Assembly (NCBI GenBank): GCA_029932675.1 | Contig: JAOZPP010000055.1 | Location: forward strand, 1-21,833 | Length of the DNA: 21,833 nt | DNA from: a bacterium | Lineage (GTDB): Bacteria; SM23-81; DAOVCL01 | Reading direction: 5' to 3' | Part shown: one piece after another, positions 15,139-21,833 of the stretch | Numbering within the stretch: position 1 is the stretch's first letter | How the letters are laid out: each line of letters opens with the position of its first letter | The notes under the pieces: generated by a model | What the model saw: the letters and a program-made list of their open reading frames with translations, nothing else | Told to the model about the DNA's origin: nothing | Database searches by the model: none | Program-made: the position numbers and the translations under genes

Positions 15139-15151
15139 AATCAATAAATAA

Positions 15152-16447
15152 TCAGGCCAGTTTTCGTTTCCTTGCCTCCTCTTCAAGCCAAGGCCGAAAC
15201 TTGGGGTGGGCCACCTTGATCAATGCCGTCGCCCTCTCCCTCAGATTCTTACCATGGAGATAGGCCACCCCATATTCTGTGACTACCCAGTGGACATCGG
15301 CCCTGGTAGTTACTACCCCAGCCCCCTGTTTAAGCCAGGGAACTATTCTGGAGACCTCCCCCCCCTTCGCCGTCGAGGGAAGGGCAATTATTGGTTTCCC
15401 CCCCTTCGATTGGGCTGCCCCCCGAATGAAATCCACCTGGCCGCCGAAGCCAGAGTAGATCCTAAATCCAATCGAATCAGAACAGACCTGACCGGTGAGA
15501 TCGACCTCTATTGCTGAGTTTATGGCTACCATCCGTTCGTTTTGGGAGATGATAAAAGGATGATTGGTGTAGTTTGCTGGATGGAGCTCAAATATTGGGT
15601 TGTTATCCGCATACTCATAAACTCTCTTTGAGCCCAAAAGGAAGGTAGCCACCACCTTATTGGGATGGAGGGTTTTCCTTGAGCCGGTTATGATCCCCGC
15701 CTCGATTGCCTCCACAATGCCATCGGAGACCATCTCAGTGTGAATCCCCAGATCCTTTTTGCCCTCCATTGCCTTAAGGGCAGCATTCGGTATTCCCCCA
15801 ATACCCAGTTGAAGCGTAGAGCCATCATCAACTATCTCAGCGATGTATTCGCCGATCTTCCTCTCTGTAGCAGTGAATTCCTTCGGTTTGAGTTCAGGCA
15901 GATCCCTGGAGACCTCCACTATCTTGTCTACCTGGGAGACATGGATGAAGGAGTCCCCCAAAGTTCTGGGCATCTTTTCGTTTACCTCGGCAATAACTAC
16001 CTTTGCACACTTGGTGGCCGCCTTGGAGACCAGACACTCCACCCCAAAGCTCATAAACCCATGCTCATCTGGGGGGGAGAGATGGACGAAGGCTACATCC
16101 AATTGCATCAGGCCGGAATAGAAAAGGTCGGGGATCTCATAGAGGAAGACAGGTATGTAATCGGCCCGACCCTCGTTTATGGCCTCGCGGTCCGCAGGGC
16201 CAACGAAGAGTGAATTGTGCCTGAAGTGACCCTCCATCTCTGGTCTGGAGAGGGGGTCTTCACCCAGCAAAAGGACATGGGTTATCTCCACCCCATGGAG
16301 CTCATCTTTACGCTCTGCTAAGGCCTCCACCAATTGAAAAGGAGTGGCCGCATTGCCACTGATATAGACCCTATCCCCATCCTTTACAAAAGCCACTGCC
16401 TCCTCAAGGGAGGAAAGCTTTTTCCTATAATCGTCAGGCCAAGCCAT
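15152..16447 (-). CDS. acetyl-CoA hydrolase/transferase family CoA-transferase
   Basis: This 431-residue protein is of the class I CoA-transferase family that includes 4-hydroxybutyrate and butyryl-CoA:acetate CoA-transferases. The glycine-rich GIGGIPNA (about 217-224) binds CoA. The glutamate in GIHTEM (residue 239 counting from the upstream GTG) matches the catalytic Glu that forms the CoA thioester intermediate. SGFGGQVDF and VVTEYGVAYL are C-terminal family blocks. The ATG at 16447 shares one base with the alanine dehydrogenase stop (TGATG). A GTG one codon upstream is an alternative. It probably exchanges CoA between acetate and propionyl-, butyryl- or succinyl-CoA. The specificity is not readable from the sequence. 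Confidence 0.88.
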   Translation of the reverse strand: MAWPDDYRKKLSSLEEAVAFVKDGDRVYISGNAATPFQLVEALAERKDELHGVEITHVLLLGEDPLSRPEMEGHFRHNSLFVGPADREAINEGRADYIPVFLYEIPDLFYSGLMQLDVAFVHLSPPDEHGFMSFGVECLVSKAATKCAKVVIAEVNEKMPRTLGDSFIHVSQVDKIVEVSRDLPELKPKEFTATERKIGEYIAEIVDDGSTLQLGIGGIPNAALKAMEGKKDLGIHTEMVSDGIVEAIEAGIITGSRKTLHPNKVVATFLLGSKRVYEYADNNPIFELHPANYTNHPFIISQNERMVAINSAIEVDLTGQVCSDSIGFRIYSGFGGQVDFIRGAAQSKGGKPIIALPSTAKGGEVSRIVPWLKQGAGVVTTRADVHWVVTEYGVAYLHGKNLRERATALIKVAHPKFRPWLEEEARKRKLA

Positions 16448-17526
16448 CACCTATATTCCTTCTCTACCCTTCCCTGACGAACATAGATCCCCCTTCTAAT
16501 TGCGGGGCACTCCTCCAGGGCCTTGTCCAAACCCAGCTCAACCAAGGATTTCAGATAGGGAAGAACAGCACCGGTCATCGCATGGGTAGCCGTTCTGGCC
16601 ACCAGGGTGGTGGCGTTGGGCATACAAAAGTGGATTACCCCTTCCACATTATAGATAAACTTGCCGGAAGGGGCAATCTTCGCTGTCTCCACACATCCAC
16701 CTTGGTCTATGGAGAAATCTAAGATCACCGCACCCCGGCGCATCGATTTGACCATCTCCTTGGTAACCAGGATGGGGGTCCTCTTCCCGGGCACCAAAAC
16801 GGCACCGATGAGCACATCGGCGAACCTGACCAGCTTCTCTATGTTCTGTTTAGTGGCGAACATAGTAGTCACCCGACGTTCCATATGGGCAGCGATGTCC
16901 TCCAATTTGTCCCGATCTGTATCAATAACATAGACATTGGCCCCGATGCCCGCAAAGCTCTTCGCTGCGTTACACCCCAGAGTCCCCCCCCCAATAATCA
17001 CCACATCAGCAGGTGGAATCCCCGGGATGCCTCCCAGCAGGATGCCGCGCCCCGGCGACTCCAACAGCCTCCCAGCTATCTGCACGGCAAGCTTGCCGGC
17101 TATCTCGCTCATCGGGATGACCACCGGGAGCTCCCCGTCATCCTCTTGAATTATCTCATACCCAATTACCGTGTTCCCTTTAGTAGTCAGCGTCTGGATC
17201 AATTCCCGAGGAGCAGTAACTAAGTGAAAGAAACCGGTGAGCGTCTGTCCCTCTTTTATATGTTTGTACTCTTCCTTCCCCTGGGGAGGCCTTACCTTGA
17301 GGACGACATCAGCCCTCTTGTAGGCCTCTTCCTTGGAGTATACTATGCGCGCACCTGCCCTCTCATAGTCGGAGTTCGAAAACCCAGCCCCCTCGCCTGC
17401 CCCGTTCTCCACATAGACTTGAGCCTTGCCCTCAACAAGTTCTTTCACCCCCATTGGAGAGAGTCCCACTCGGCACTCAGGCACCCCCTTAAACCTGGGC
17501 AACTCCCTCGGTATACCAAAAATCAT
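16447..17526 (-). CDS. ald: alanine dehydrogenase / PntA-like NAD(H) dehydrogenase
   Basis: This 359-residue protein interconverts L-alanine with pyruvate and ammonia using NAD+. The N-terminal domain shows GIPRELPRFKGVPECRVGLSP with the conserved Arg. PMSEIAGKLAVQIAG is the hinge helix, and the Rossmann loop VVIIGGGTLGCNAA sits in the middle. LIGAVLVPGKRTPILV and FSIDQGGCVET follow, matching alanine dehydrogenase over the related lysine and transhydrogenase proteins. The length (about 360-370) is normal. GGGAGG precedes the ATG. It follows the mutase gene by 61 bases and is translationally coupled to the CoA-transferase gene. Its presence fits an amino-acid-fermenting operon, where it could also recycle NADH by making alanine. 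Confidence 0.85.
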   Translation of the reverse strand: MIFGIPRELPRFKGVPECRVGLSPMGVKELVEGKAQVYVENGAGEGAGFSNSDYERAGARIVYSKEEAYKRADVVLKVRPPQGKEEYKHIKEGQTLTGFFHLVTAPRELIQTLTTKGNTVIGYEIIQEDDGELPVVIPMSEIAGKLAVQIAGRLLESPGRGILLGGIPGIPPADVVIIGGGTLGCNAAKSFAGIGANVYVIDTDRDKLEDIAAHMERRVTTMFATKQNIEKLVRFADVLIGAVLVPGKRTPILVTKEMVKSMRRGAVILDFSIDQGGCVETAKIAPSGKFIYNVEGVIHFCMPNATTLVARTATHAMTGAVLPYLKSLVELGLDKALEECPAIRRGIYVRQGRVEKEYR

Positions 17527-17587
17527 AATCTATCCTCCCTTTAGCCTCAAGCATAAGCCATCGGCGATCCTCCTGGGCTCTTCAGGC

Positions 17588-19135
17588 CTATAAGGTGCTC
17601 CTTTCCTTATATTCACCAAAGACTCCCCGCAACCTATCACAGATCTCTCCCAAGGTAGCATAAGAGCGAACACATCTAAGGATGGGTTCCATAAGGTTTC
17701 CCTCTCCCTTAGCTGCTTCGCCCAGTTGGCTAAGGGATGCCTCTACCTCCCCCTCATCCCTCCTGGCCCGCAAAGCCCGCAACCTGGCCCGCTGCCTTCT
17801 GGCCACCTCCGGATTTACCTTCAAGATCCTCCTCGGTTCAACCTCCCCTTCGGCAACAAATTCGTTTACCCCCACGATAGTCCTCTGCTTGGTTTCCACT
17901 TCCCTCTGATACCTGTAGGCACTTTCCTGAATCTCCTTTTGGAAAAAGCCGAGCTCGATCGCCTTCAACGCTCCCCCCATCGCCTCTACCCTTTTTATAT
18001 ACTCTCCGGCCTTCTCCTCTATATGATTGGTGAGCCACTCTATGAGATAGGAACCCCCGAGGGGATCGATGGCCTGAGGGACACCGCTCTCATAGGCAAT
18101 AATCTGCTGGGTCCTCAGGGCCAACCTCACCGAATCTTCGCTGGGTAAGGCCAGCGCTTCGTCAATTGAGTTGGTATGGAGGCTCTGAGTCCCCCCTAAG
18201 ACTGCAGCCAGCGCTTGGAGCGTTACCCTTACGGCATTGTTTTCGGGCTGTTGAGCAGTAAGGGTAGAACCCGCTGTCTGGGTATGAAACCTCAACCCCC
18301 AGGATTTTGGATTCTTTGCCCCAAACCTCTTCCTCATTATCTTCGCCCACATCCTCCTTGCTGCCCTGAACTTGGCTATCTCCTCAAAGAAATTGTTATG
18401 TGCGTTGAAGAAGAAGGAGAGGCGGGGGGCAAATGAATCGACGGCCAGCCCCCGATCGATCGCCGCCTGCACATAGGCTATAGCGTTGGCCAGGGTAAAG
18501 GCTAGCTCCTGGACCGCTGTGGCCCCGGCTTCCCTTATGTGGTAACCGGAGATGGATATGCTGTTCCACTTGGGAAGGTTCTTACTGCAATATTCAAATG
18601 TATCTACCACAAGCCTCATCGACGGCCTTGGTGGGAAGATGTATGTCCCCCGGGCAATATACTCCTTCAAGATATCATTCTGAACCGTACCCGACAACAG
18701 CTCCTTCGCCACCCCTTGGCGTTCGGCTACCGTGATATACATTGCCAGAAGGACGGCGGATGTGGCATTTATGGTCATTGAGGTGCTCACCTTATCCAAG
18801 GGGATCCCCTCAAAGAGGGTTTCCATATCATCAAGGGAATCAATAGCCACCCCAGTCCTCCCCACCTCCCCCTCGGCAAGGGGGTGATCCGAGTCATAGC
18901 CCATCTGGGTGGGGAGGTCAAAGGCCACCGATAACCCTGTCTGTCCCTGGGCCAACAGGTATTTGTACCTTTTATTGGACTCATCGGCTGTGGCATAACC
19001 TGCATATTGGCGCATCGTCCAGAGCCTTCCACAATACATCGTGGAATAGACCCCCCGGGTAAAGGGATATTCACCTGGGGAACCGAGATCCCTATCGTAG
19101 TCGAAATCTTTAATCTGTTCAGGAGTATAAAGCAT
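17588..19135 (-). CDS. methylmalonyl-CoA mutase, catalytic subunit without B12-binding domain
   Basis: This protein catalyses (R)-methylmalonyl-CoA to succinyl-CoA with adenosylcobalamin. Its 515 residues cover only the substrate-binding TIM-barrel half. The cobalamin domain is a separate protein in this subgroup and is not seen in the window. Substrate-specificity residues favour methylmalonyl-CoA over isobutyryl-CoA: Tyr34 in [16 protein letters not shown] (equivalent to Tyr89 of the Propionibacterium enzyme) and Arg174 in PPRPSMR (Arg207 equivalent). Isobutyryl-CoA mutases have Phe and Gln at these places. His199 in SISGYHI matches the catalytic His. The ATG lies directly at the end of a repeat array next to the S23 gene, with no good Shine-Dalgarno sequence. 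Its native leader may have been displaced. Confidence 0.92.
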   Translation of the reverse strand: MLYTPEQIKDFDYDRDLGSPGEYPFTRGVYSTMYCGRLWTMRQYAGYATADESNKRYKYLLAQGQTGLSVAFDLPTQMGYDSDHPLAEGEVGRTGVAIDSLDDMETLFEGIPLDKVSTSMTINATSAVLLAMYITVAERQGVAKELLSGTVQNDILKEYIARGTYIFPPRPSMRLVVDTFEYCSKNLPKWNSISISGYHIREAGATAVQELAFTLANAIAYVQAAIDRGLAVDSFAPRLSFFFNAHNNFFEEIAKFRAARRMWAKIMRKRFGAKNPKSWGLRFHTQTAGSTLTAQQPENNAVRVTLQALAAVLGGTQSLHTNSIDEALALPSEDSVRLALRTQQIIAYESGVPQAIDPLGGSYLIEWLTNHIEEKAGEYIKRVEAMGGALKAIELGFFQKEIQESAYRYQREVETKQRTIVGVNEFVAEGEVEPRRILKVNPEVARRQRARLRALRARRDEGEVEASLSQLGEAAKGEGNLMEPILRCVRSYATLGEICDRLRGVFGEYKERSTL

Positions 19136-19178
19136 TTAAACAACCTAAACGCCTAAATTTCTAAGTGCCTAAACTTAG
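19136..19178. repeat. 8-bp-period array flanking the S23 gene (3' side)
   Basis: On the minus strand TTTAGGCA, CTTAGAAA, TTTAGGCG and TTTAGGTT repeat with an 8-base period. The array covers the last codons of the S23 gene (KFRHLEI) and runs to the mutase start codon. It is inverted relative to the array at 19555-19590. Confidence 0.6.
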
Positions 19179-19554
19179 ATCCTTGCCTTTTCTTTTTTAA
19201 ACTCTTGTAGATTATGGTAGATAAAATCTTTATGATCTCTATACACTCTTGCAGGTCTGGCAATACCCTCTCCTTAGGGATGAGTCCTGCATCAATTATC
19301 ATCTGTAACCAATATCTTGTCTCCTTCACCTCTTTGAAAGCAATGTCTACCTTGTAGATGAAGTCATTTAAGCTTAAGGAACCATCGGCCTCCTCCAAAT
19401 TAGCCCCTACGGAGGTTCCTGCTTTGATAATCTGCCTTTTAACGGCTCTCCCCTCCTCTGTGTCTGGTAATAGCCTGCTAAGCCTCAGGATTCTCAGGGC
19501 AAAGTTGTAGGTCCTTTCCTTTAGTTCATCACTAACGCTATATTTCTTCTCCAT
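19153..19554 (-). CDS. four-helix-bundle protein (S23 / 23S rRNA intervening-sequence family)
   Basis: This 133-residue helical protein has the family core: YNFALRILRLSRLLPDTEEG, KRQIIKAGTSVGANLEEA (about 40-56), DFIYKVDIAFKEVKETRYWLQMIIDAGLIP (64-93). It ends in a basic, repeat-derived tail. Such genes occur in 23S rRNA intervening sequences and as free-standing cassettes; the function is unknown and is probably RNA- or nucleic-acid-related. It is a guest in the operon, between the biotin carrier and mutase genes, on the same strand. It is bracketed by inverted 8-bp-period arrays and has no clear Shine-Dalgarno sequence. The arrays and position suggest insertion as a mobile unit. Confidence 0.88.
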   Translation of the reverse strand: MEKKYSVSDELKERTYNFALRILRLSRLLPDTEEGRAVKRQIIKAGTSVGANLEEADGSLSLNDFIYKVDIAFKEVKETRYWLQMIIDAGLIPKERVLPDLQECIEIIKILSTIIYKSLKKKRQGSKFRHLEI

Positions 19555-19590
19555 TTTTAGGCATTTAGGTATTTTGGACTTTTAGGACTT
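19555..19590. repeat. 8-bp-period array flanking the S23 gene (5' side)
   Basis: On the plus strand TTTAGGCA, TTTAGGTA, TTTTGGAC and TTTTAGGAC follow with an 8-9-base period, from the S23 start codon to the stop of the biotin carrier gene at 19591. It is opposite in orientation to the array at 19136-19178, so the S23 gene sits inside a degenerate inverted repeat. Confidence 0.6.
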
Positions 19591-20085
19591 TCACTCTATT
19601 ACCACCAAGGTGTCGCCGCCGTTCACCGATATCCCCTGCTTTACAAATACCTCCTTGACCTTGCCCTCCCGCGGGGCTTTCAACTCATTCTGCATCTTCA
19701 TCGCCTCAATGACCACTAATCCATCGCCCTCCCTCACCCTATCACCTGGTTTTACCTCTACTCCAACCACCAGACCAGGCATAGGAGCGGTTATCGCCTC
19801 CTCCTCCAGGTGACGAGCCCCCCCGGTGAACTGGGCCAGATGTAACGCCCTTTCATCTTCCACCTTTACCCGAAATGTCTCGCCGTTTACCGTCACCATA
19901 CCCTCATCCTCAATCTGCACATCGTAGGACCTATTTCCAGCGATCAGGGAGAGGTGGGATGGATTACCAACTTCAGCAACACTCACCTCCAGGGGATCGG
20001 TGTCTACATATACTATGAACTTATTTCCCTCCCTCTTCAAATCGAGCTTGAACCTCTTCTCCTCCACGGTTACCAGATAAGCCAT
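19591..20085 (-). CDS. biotin carboxyl carrier protein, propionyl-CoA/acyl-CoA carboxylase
   Basis: This 164-residue biotin carrier has an N-terminal beta-rich domain (VTVEEKRFKLDLKREG...GNRSYDVQIED) and a C-terminal biotinyl domain with APMPG at 100-104 and EAMKMQNEL holding the biotin-accepting Lys130. The ATG directly abuts the biotin carboxylase stop (TAGATG), with GGAGG upstream, so the two are translated together. By position before the methylmalonyl-CoA mutase it most likely serves propionyl-CoA carboxylase. No dedicated carboxyltransferase is in the window, so the partner is unknown. It is a separate protein rather than a frameshifted end, because its own N-terminus and ribosome-binding site are clean. 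Confidence 0.9.
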   Translation of the reverse strand: MAYLVTVEEKRFKLDLKREGNKFIVYVDTDPLEVSVAEVGNPSHLSLIAGNRSYDVQIEDEGMVTVNGETFRVKVEDERALHLAQFTGGARHLEEEAITAPMPGLVVGVEVKPGDRVREGDGLVVIEAMKMQNELKAPREGKVKEVFVKQGISVNGGDTLVVIE

Positions 20086-21594
20086 CTAAAACCTCCGCAA
20101 TCCAGCCTGCCGGGCAGCGAGTTTCCACAGGCTATGGGCTTCCTTCCTTCCTTTGGAGGTGGCGAGTGCCTTTTCCCTTTGGATGCTCGCGATAACCGCA
20201 GCCACAGCGGCAATCCTGTGATCCCCCCTTTTCAACCTCATCCCTCCAAACATCTTCTCTATGAAGGTAGTGTTATATTCTCCCTTGACAAAATGAGGAT
20301 TATGGAGCACCTCCTGGTGAAAGGGCACACTCGTCTTTATTCCCCTTATCGTGTATTCGGAGAGTGCCCTCCTCATTCTAAATATGGCCTCTTCCCTGGT
20401 TGGGGCCCAGACGAGAAGCTTGGCGATCAACGGATCGTAAAAGATAGGAACTTCAAACCCTGCAAATATGCCGCTCTCCACCCTCACCCCAGGACCACCG
20501 GGCTCCACGAGTTCGGTTATCTTACCCATCGAAGGCATAAAGTTGTTTTCCGGATCCTCCGCTGCTATCCTACATTCTATGGCTGCCCCAAATAACCGCA
20601 CCTCCTCCTGATGTATTGAGAGGGGTTGGCCAGAGCTAATCTTGAGTTGCTCCTTGACGATGTCTATTCCAGTGACAAGCTCAGTAACCGGATGTTCCAC
20701 CTGCAGCCGCGTATTCATCTCCAGAAAATAAAAGTTTTTTTGTGGATCTACCATAAACTCCACCGTACCTGCGTTCGTATAACCGGAGACCTTCACCGCT
20801 TTGAGCGCAGCCTTACCCATCTCTTCCCTGAGCTCCTCAGTCATTATCGGAGATGGGGATTCCTCTACCAGTTTCTGATACCTCCGCTGGATGGAACACT
20901 CCCTTTCCCCAAGATGGACAACGTTCCCATAATTGTCGGCGAGGACCTGAAACTCTATATGCCTGGGTGATTCGAGATATTTTTCAATATAGATCGTCGG
21001 ATTTCCAAACGTTGAACCTGCCTCAGATGCAGCCTGTCTGATCGCCGGGGCAAGCTCCTCTCTTTTCCTCACTATGCGCATCCCCTTTCCACCCCCCCCG
21101 GCGGCCGCTTTGATGAGAACCGGCAAGCCGATCTTACCCACCACCTCCACCGCCTCCTCTTCTGTGGAGAGCTCCTTCCCACTACCGGGGATCACCGGTA
21201 TCCCTGCCCCTTCCATCGTTTTGCGTGCTTCGATCTTATCGCCAAGCAATCTGATAGCCTTCGAGCTTGGGCCCACAAAGGTTATCTTCTCGGATTCACA
21301 GGCCTGGGCAAAATGGGTGTTTTCAGCCAAAAACCCATATCCCGGATGTATCGCCTGAGCCCCTGACCTCTTGGCCACCTCTATGATCCTCTCTATTCTA
21401 AGGTAGCTCTCCGTTGCCGGTGGAGGACCTATCTCATAGGCCTCATCTGCGTATCTGGTGTGGAGGGCATTTCTATCTGCCTCTGAATAGACGGTAACGG
21501 TCGATATGCCCAACTCCCGGCAGGCCCTGAGCACCCGCACAGCGATCTCCCCCCGATTAGCAACAAGAACCTTCTTAAACATCTCCCTTTTCAT
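20086..21594 (-). CDS. biotin carboxylase subunit, propionyl-CoA/acyl-CoA carboxylase
   Basis: This 502-residue ATP-grasp biotin carboxylase shows FKKVLVANRGEIAVR, HPGYGFLAEN (83-92), ATP loop GGGGKGMRIV (166-175), ECSIQRRYQK (232-241) and catalytic LEMNTRLQVEHPVTE. The C-terminus ends WKLAARQAGLRRF, a normal end for stand-alone biotin carboxylases. The first ATG at 21594 has no ribosome-binding site. An ATG at 21582 gives the common MFKKVL start, with AAAAGGGAG directly against it, so the start is uncertain. It is the first complete gene after the promoter at 21739-21767, downstream of a truncated nucleotidyltransferase frame. With the mutase and epimerase it points to propionyl-CoA carboxylation. 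Confidence 0.9.
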   Translation of the reverse strand: MKREMFKKVLVANRGEIAVRVLRACRELGISTVTVYSEADRNALHTRYADEAYEIGPPPATESYLRIERIIEVAKRSGAQAIHPGYGFLAENTHFAQACESEKITFVGPSSKAIRLLGDKIEARKTMEGAGIPVIPGSGKELSTEEEAVEVVGKIGLPVLIKAAAGGGGKGMRIVRKREELAPAIRQAASEAGSTFGNPTIYIEKYLESPRHIEFQVLADNYGNVVHLGERECSIQRRYQKLVEESPSPIMTEELREEMGKAALKAVKVSGYTNAGTVEFMVDPQKNFYFLEMNTRLQVEHPVTELVTGIDIVKEQLKISSGQPLSIHQEEVRLFGAAIECRIAAEDPENNFMPSMGKITELVEPGGPGVRVESGIFAGFEVPIFYDPLIAKLLVWAPTREEAIFRMRRALSEYTIRGIKTSVPFHQEVLHNPHFVKGEYNTTFIEKMFGGMRLKRGDHRIAAVAAVIASIQREKALATSKGRKEAHSLWKLAARQAGLRRF

Positions 21595-21600
21595 TTCGGG

Positions 21601-21732
21601 TTATGCATTAAACACCGAAAAACACTGAAAGGAGCCATAAACTACCAAGCTGAGGAGTCCATCCCCATAGACCTTCTGGGTGAACACCAATGCCCTCTGG
21701 GCGATGGCTTTGAGGATTGAAGTTACACTCAT
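21601..21732 (-). pseudogene. truncated nucleotidyltransferase (MNT-type) N-terminal fragment
   Basis: A 43-codon frame begins MSVTSILKAIAQRALVFT and continues QKVYGDGLLSLVVYGSF, the classic start of a nucleotidyltransferase up to the GS active-site motif. It then ends in QCFSVFNA and TAA. Everything after the first catalytic motif, including the SDxD metal site, is missing. The breakpoint coincides with a 10-base tandem repeat (21611-21630). The ATG lies at the predicted transcription start of the strong promoter, so it may be read as a leaderless frame ahead of the biotin carboxylase gene. Confidence 0.55.
21611..21630. repeat. two-copy 10-bp tandem repeat
   Basis: AACACCGAAA and AACACTGAAA stand in direct tandem with one mismatch. 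They lie at the point where the nucleotidyltransferase fragment loses similarity to its family. Confidence 0.5.
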
Positions 21733-21738
21733 CCTGCT

Positions 21739-21767
21739 AAAATATATAACCACCCTTTGAATGTCAA
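21739..21767 (-). promoter_or_regulatory. sigma70-like promoter for the operon
   Basis: The minus strand has a perfect TTGACA -35 box (21767-21762) and TATTTT at 21744-21739 with a 17-base spacer. TATATT with a 15-base spacer is an overlapping alternative. The predicted start of transcription, near 21732, coincides with the ATG of the nucleotidyltransferase fragment. It is the best promoter seen in the window and faces the whole set of enzyme genes. The remaining sequence, 21768-21833, shows no gene. Confidence 0.65.
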
Positions 21768-21833
21768 GATTTTATTCCGAGGTTGCTGAAAAAGTGGGTT
21801 CTTGTAAAACGAAGGCTTTAGGTGGATTCCCCG

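Noticed and set aside
17527-17587. Possible small peptide in the mutase/alanine dehydrogenase gap
   Set aside because: It would be a few codons at most. The GGGAGG in this gap is explained as the alanine dehydrogenase ribosome-binding site.
21781-21833. Possible insertion-sequence end (GTTGCTGAAAAAGTGGG) at the right edge
   Set aside because: It resembles common IS-end sequences only loosely, and the window stops before any partner repeat or transposase could be seen.

Overview
The window is a bacterial chromosome segment of roughly 50% G+C (estimated by eye). Shine-Dalgarno sequences of the GGAGG type precede most genes and a sigma70-like promoter lies near the right edge. All about 20 convincing genes lie on the minus strand with very short gaps or overlaps. 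Transcription therefore runs from right (about 21.77 kb) to left (about 0.46 kb), as one long operon or a few nested ones. The gene content (acyl-CoA carboxylases, methylmalonyl-CoA mutase, crotonases, thiolases, a CoA-transferase and amino-acid catabolic enzymes) suggests an anaerobic or facultative organism that ferments or oxidises amino acids and short or branched acyl-CoAs. The taxon cannot be fixed from the sequence; a Desulfobacterota-like or candidate-phylum bacterium is a guess.

Layout in transcription order. (1) 21.6-17.6 kb, propionyl-CoA to succinyl-CoA: split biotin carboxylase and biotin carrier, an inserted four-helix-bundle (S23) gene, and the methylmalonyl-CoA mutase catalytic subunit. 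(2) 17.5-13.0 kb: alanine dehydrogenase, acetyl-CoA hydrolase/transferase-family CoA-transferase, methylmalonyl-CoA epimerase, nitroreductase, and a cystathionine gamma-lyase/synthase-type PLP enzyme that could supply 2-oxobutyrate and hence propionyl-CoA. (3) 12.8-10.1 kb: an archaeal-type triad of HMG-CoA synthase, thiolase and DUF35 zinc-ribbon/OB protein. (4) 10.0-4.7 kb, a leucine/isovalerate module: methylcrotonyl-CoA carboxylase carboxyltransferase, LiuC-like methylglutaconyl-CoA hydratase, and a second split biotin carboxylase/carrier pair. A decaying DUF433/DUF5615/nucleotidyltransferase toxin-antitoxin-like island interrupts it at 7.6-8.4 kb. (5) 4.7-0.46 kb: flavodoxin-fold oxidoreductase, enoyl-CoA hydratase, 3-hydroxyacyl-CoA dehydrogenase and an SCP2-type thiolase, i.e. 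a beta-oxidation finishing set. (6) Below 0.46 kb: a 157-bp terminal-inverted-repeat element and a small, probably truncated membrane ORF.

The enzymes form one metabolic story. Leucine/isovalerate carbon goes through methylcrotonyl-, methylglutaconyl- and HMG-CoA. Methionine, isoleucine, valine and propionate carbon goes through methylmalonyl-CoA. Both end in acetyl-, acetoacetyl- and succinyl-CoA. HMG-CoA lyase, isovaleryl-CoA dehydrogenase, a propionyl-CoA carboxyltransferase and the B12-binding mutase subunit are not in the window. An HMG-CoA synthase sits where a lyase would be expected.

The most unusual non-metabolic signal is repeated colonisation of the operon by small selfish or defence-like cassettes and their relics. 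One intact S23 gene is bracketed by inverted 8-bp-period arrays. A decayed S23 gene lies beside 9-bp-period TTGAGT/ACTCAA arrays, and the same arrays recur at other gene junctions. There are two broken nucleotidyltransferase genes, and a DUF5615 gene with both an internal deletion and a C-terminal frameshift. No gene-free stretch exceeds 300 bases.
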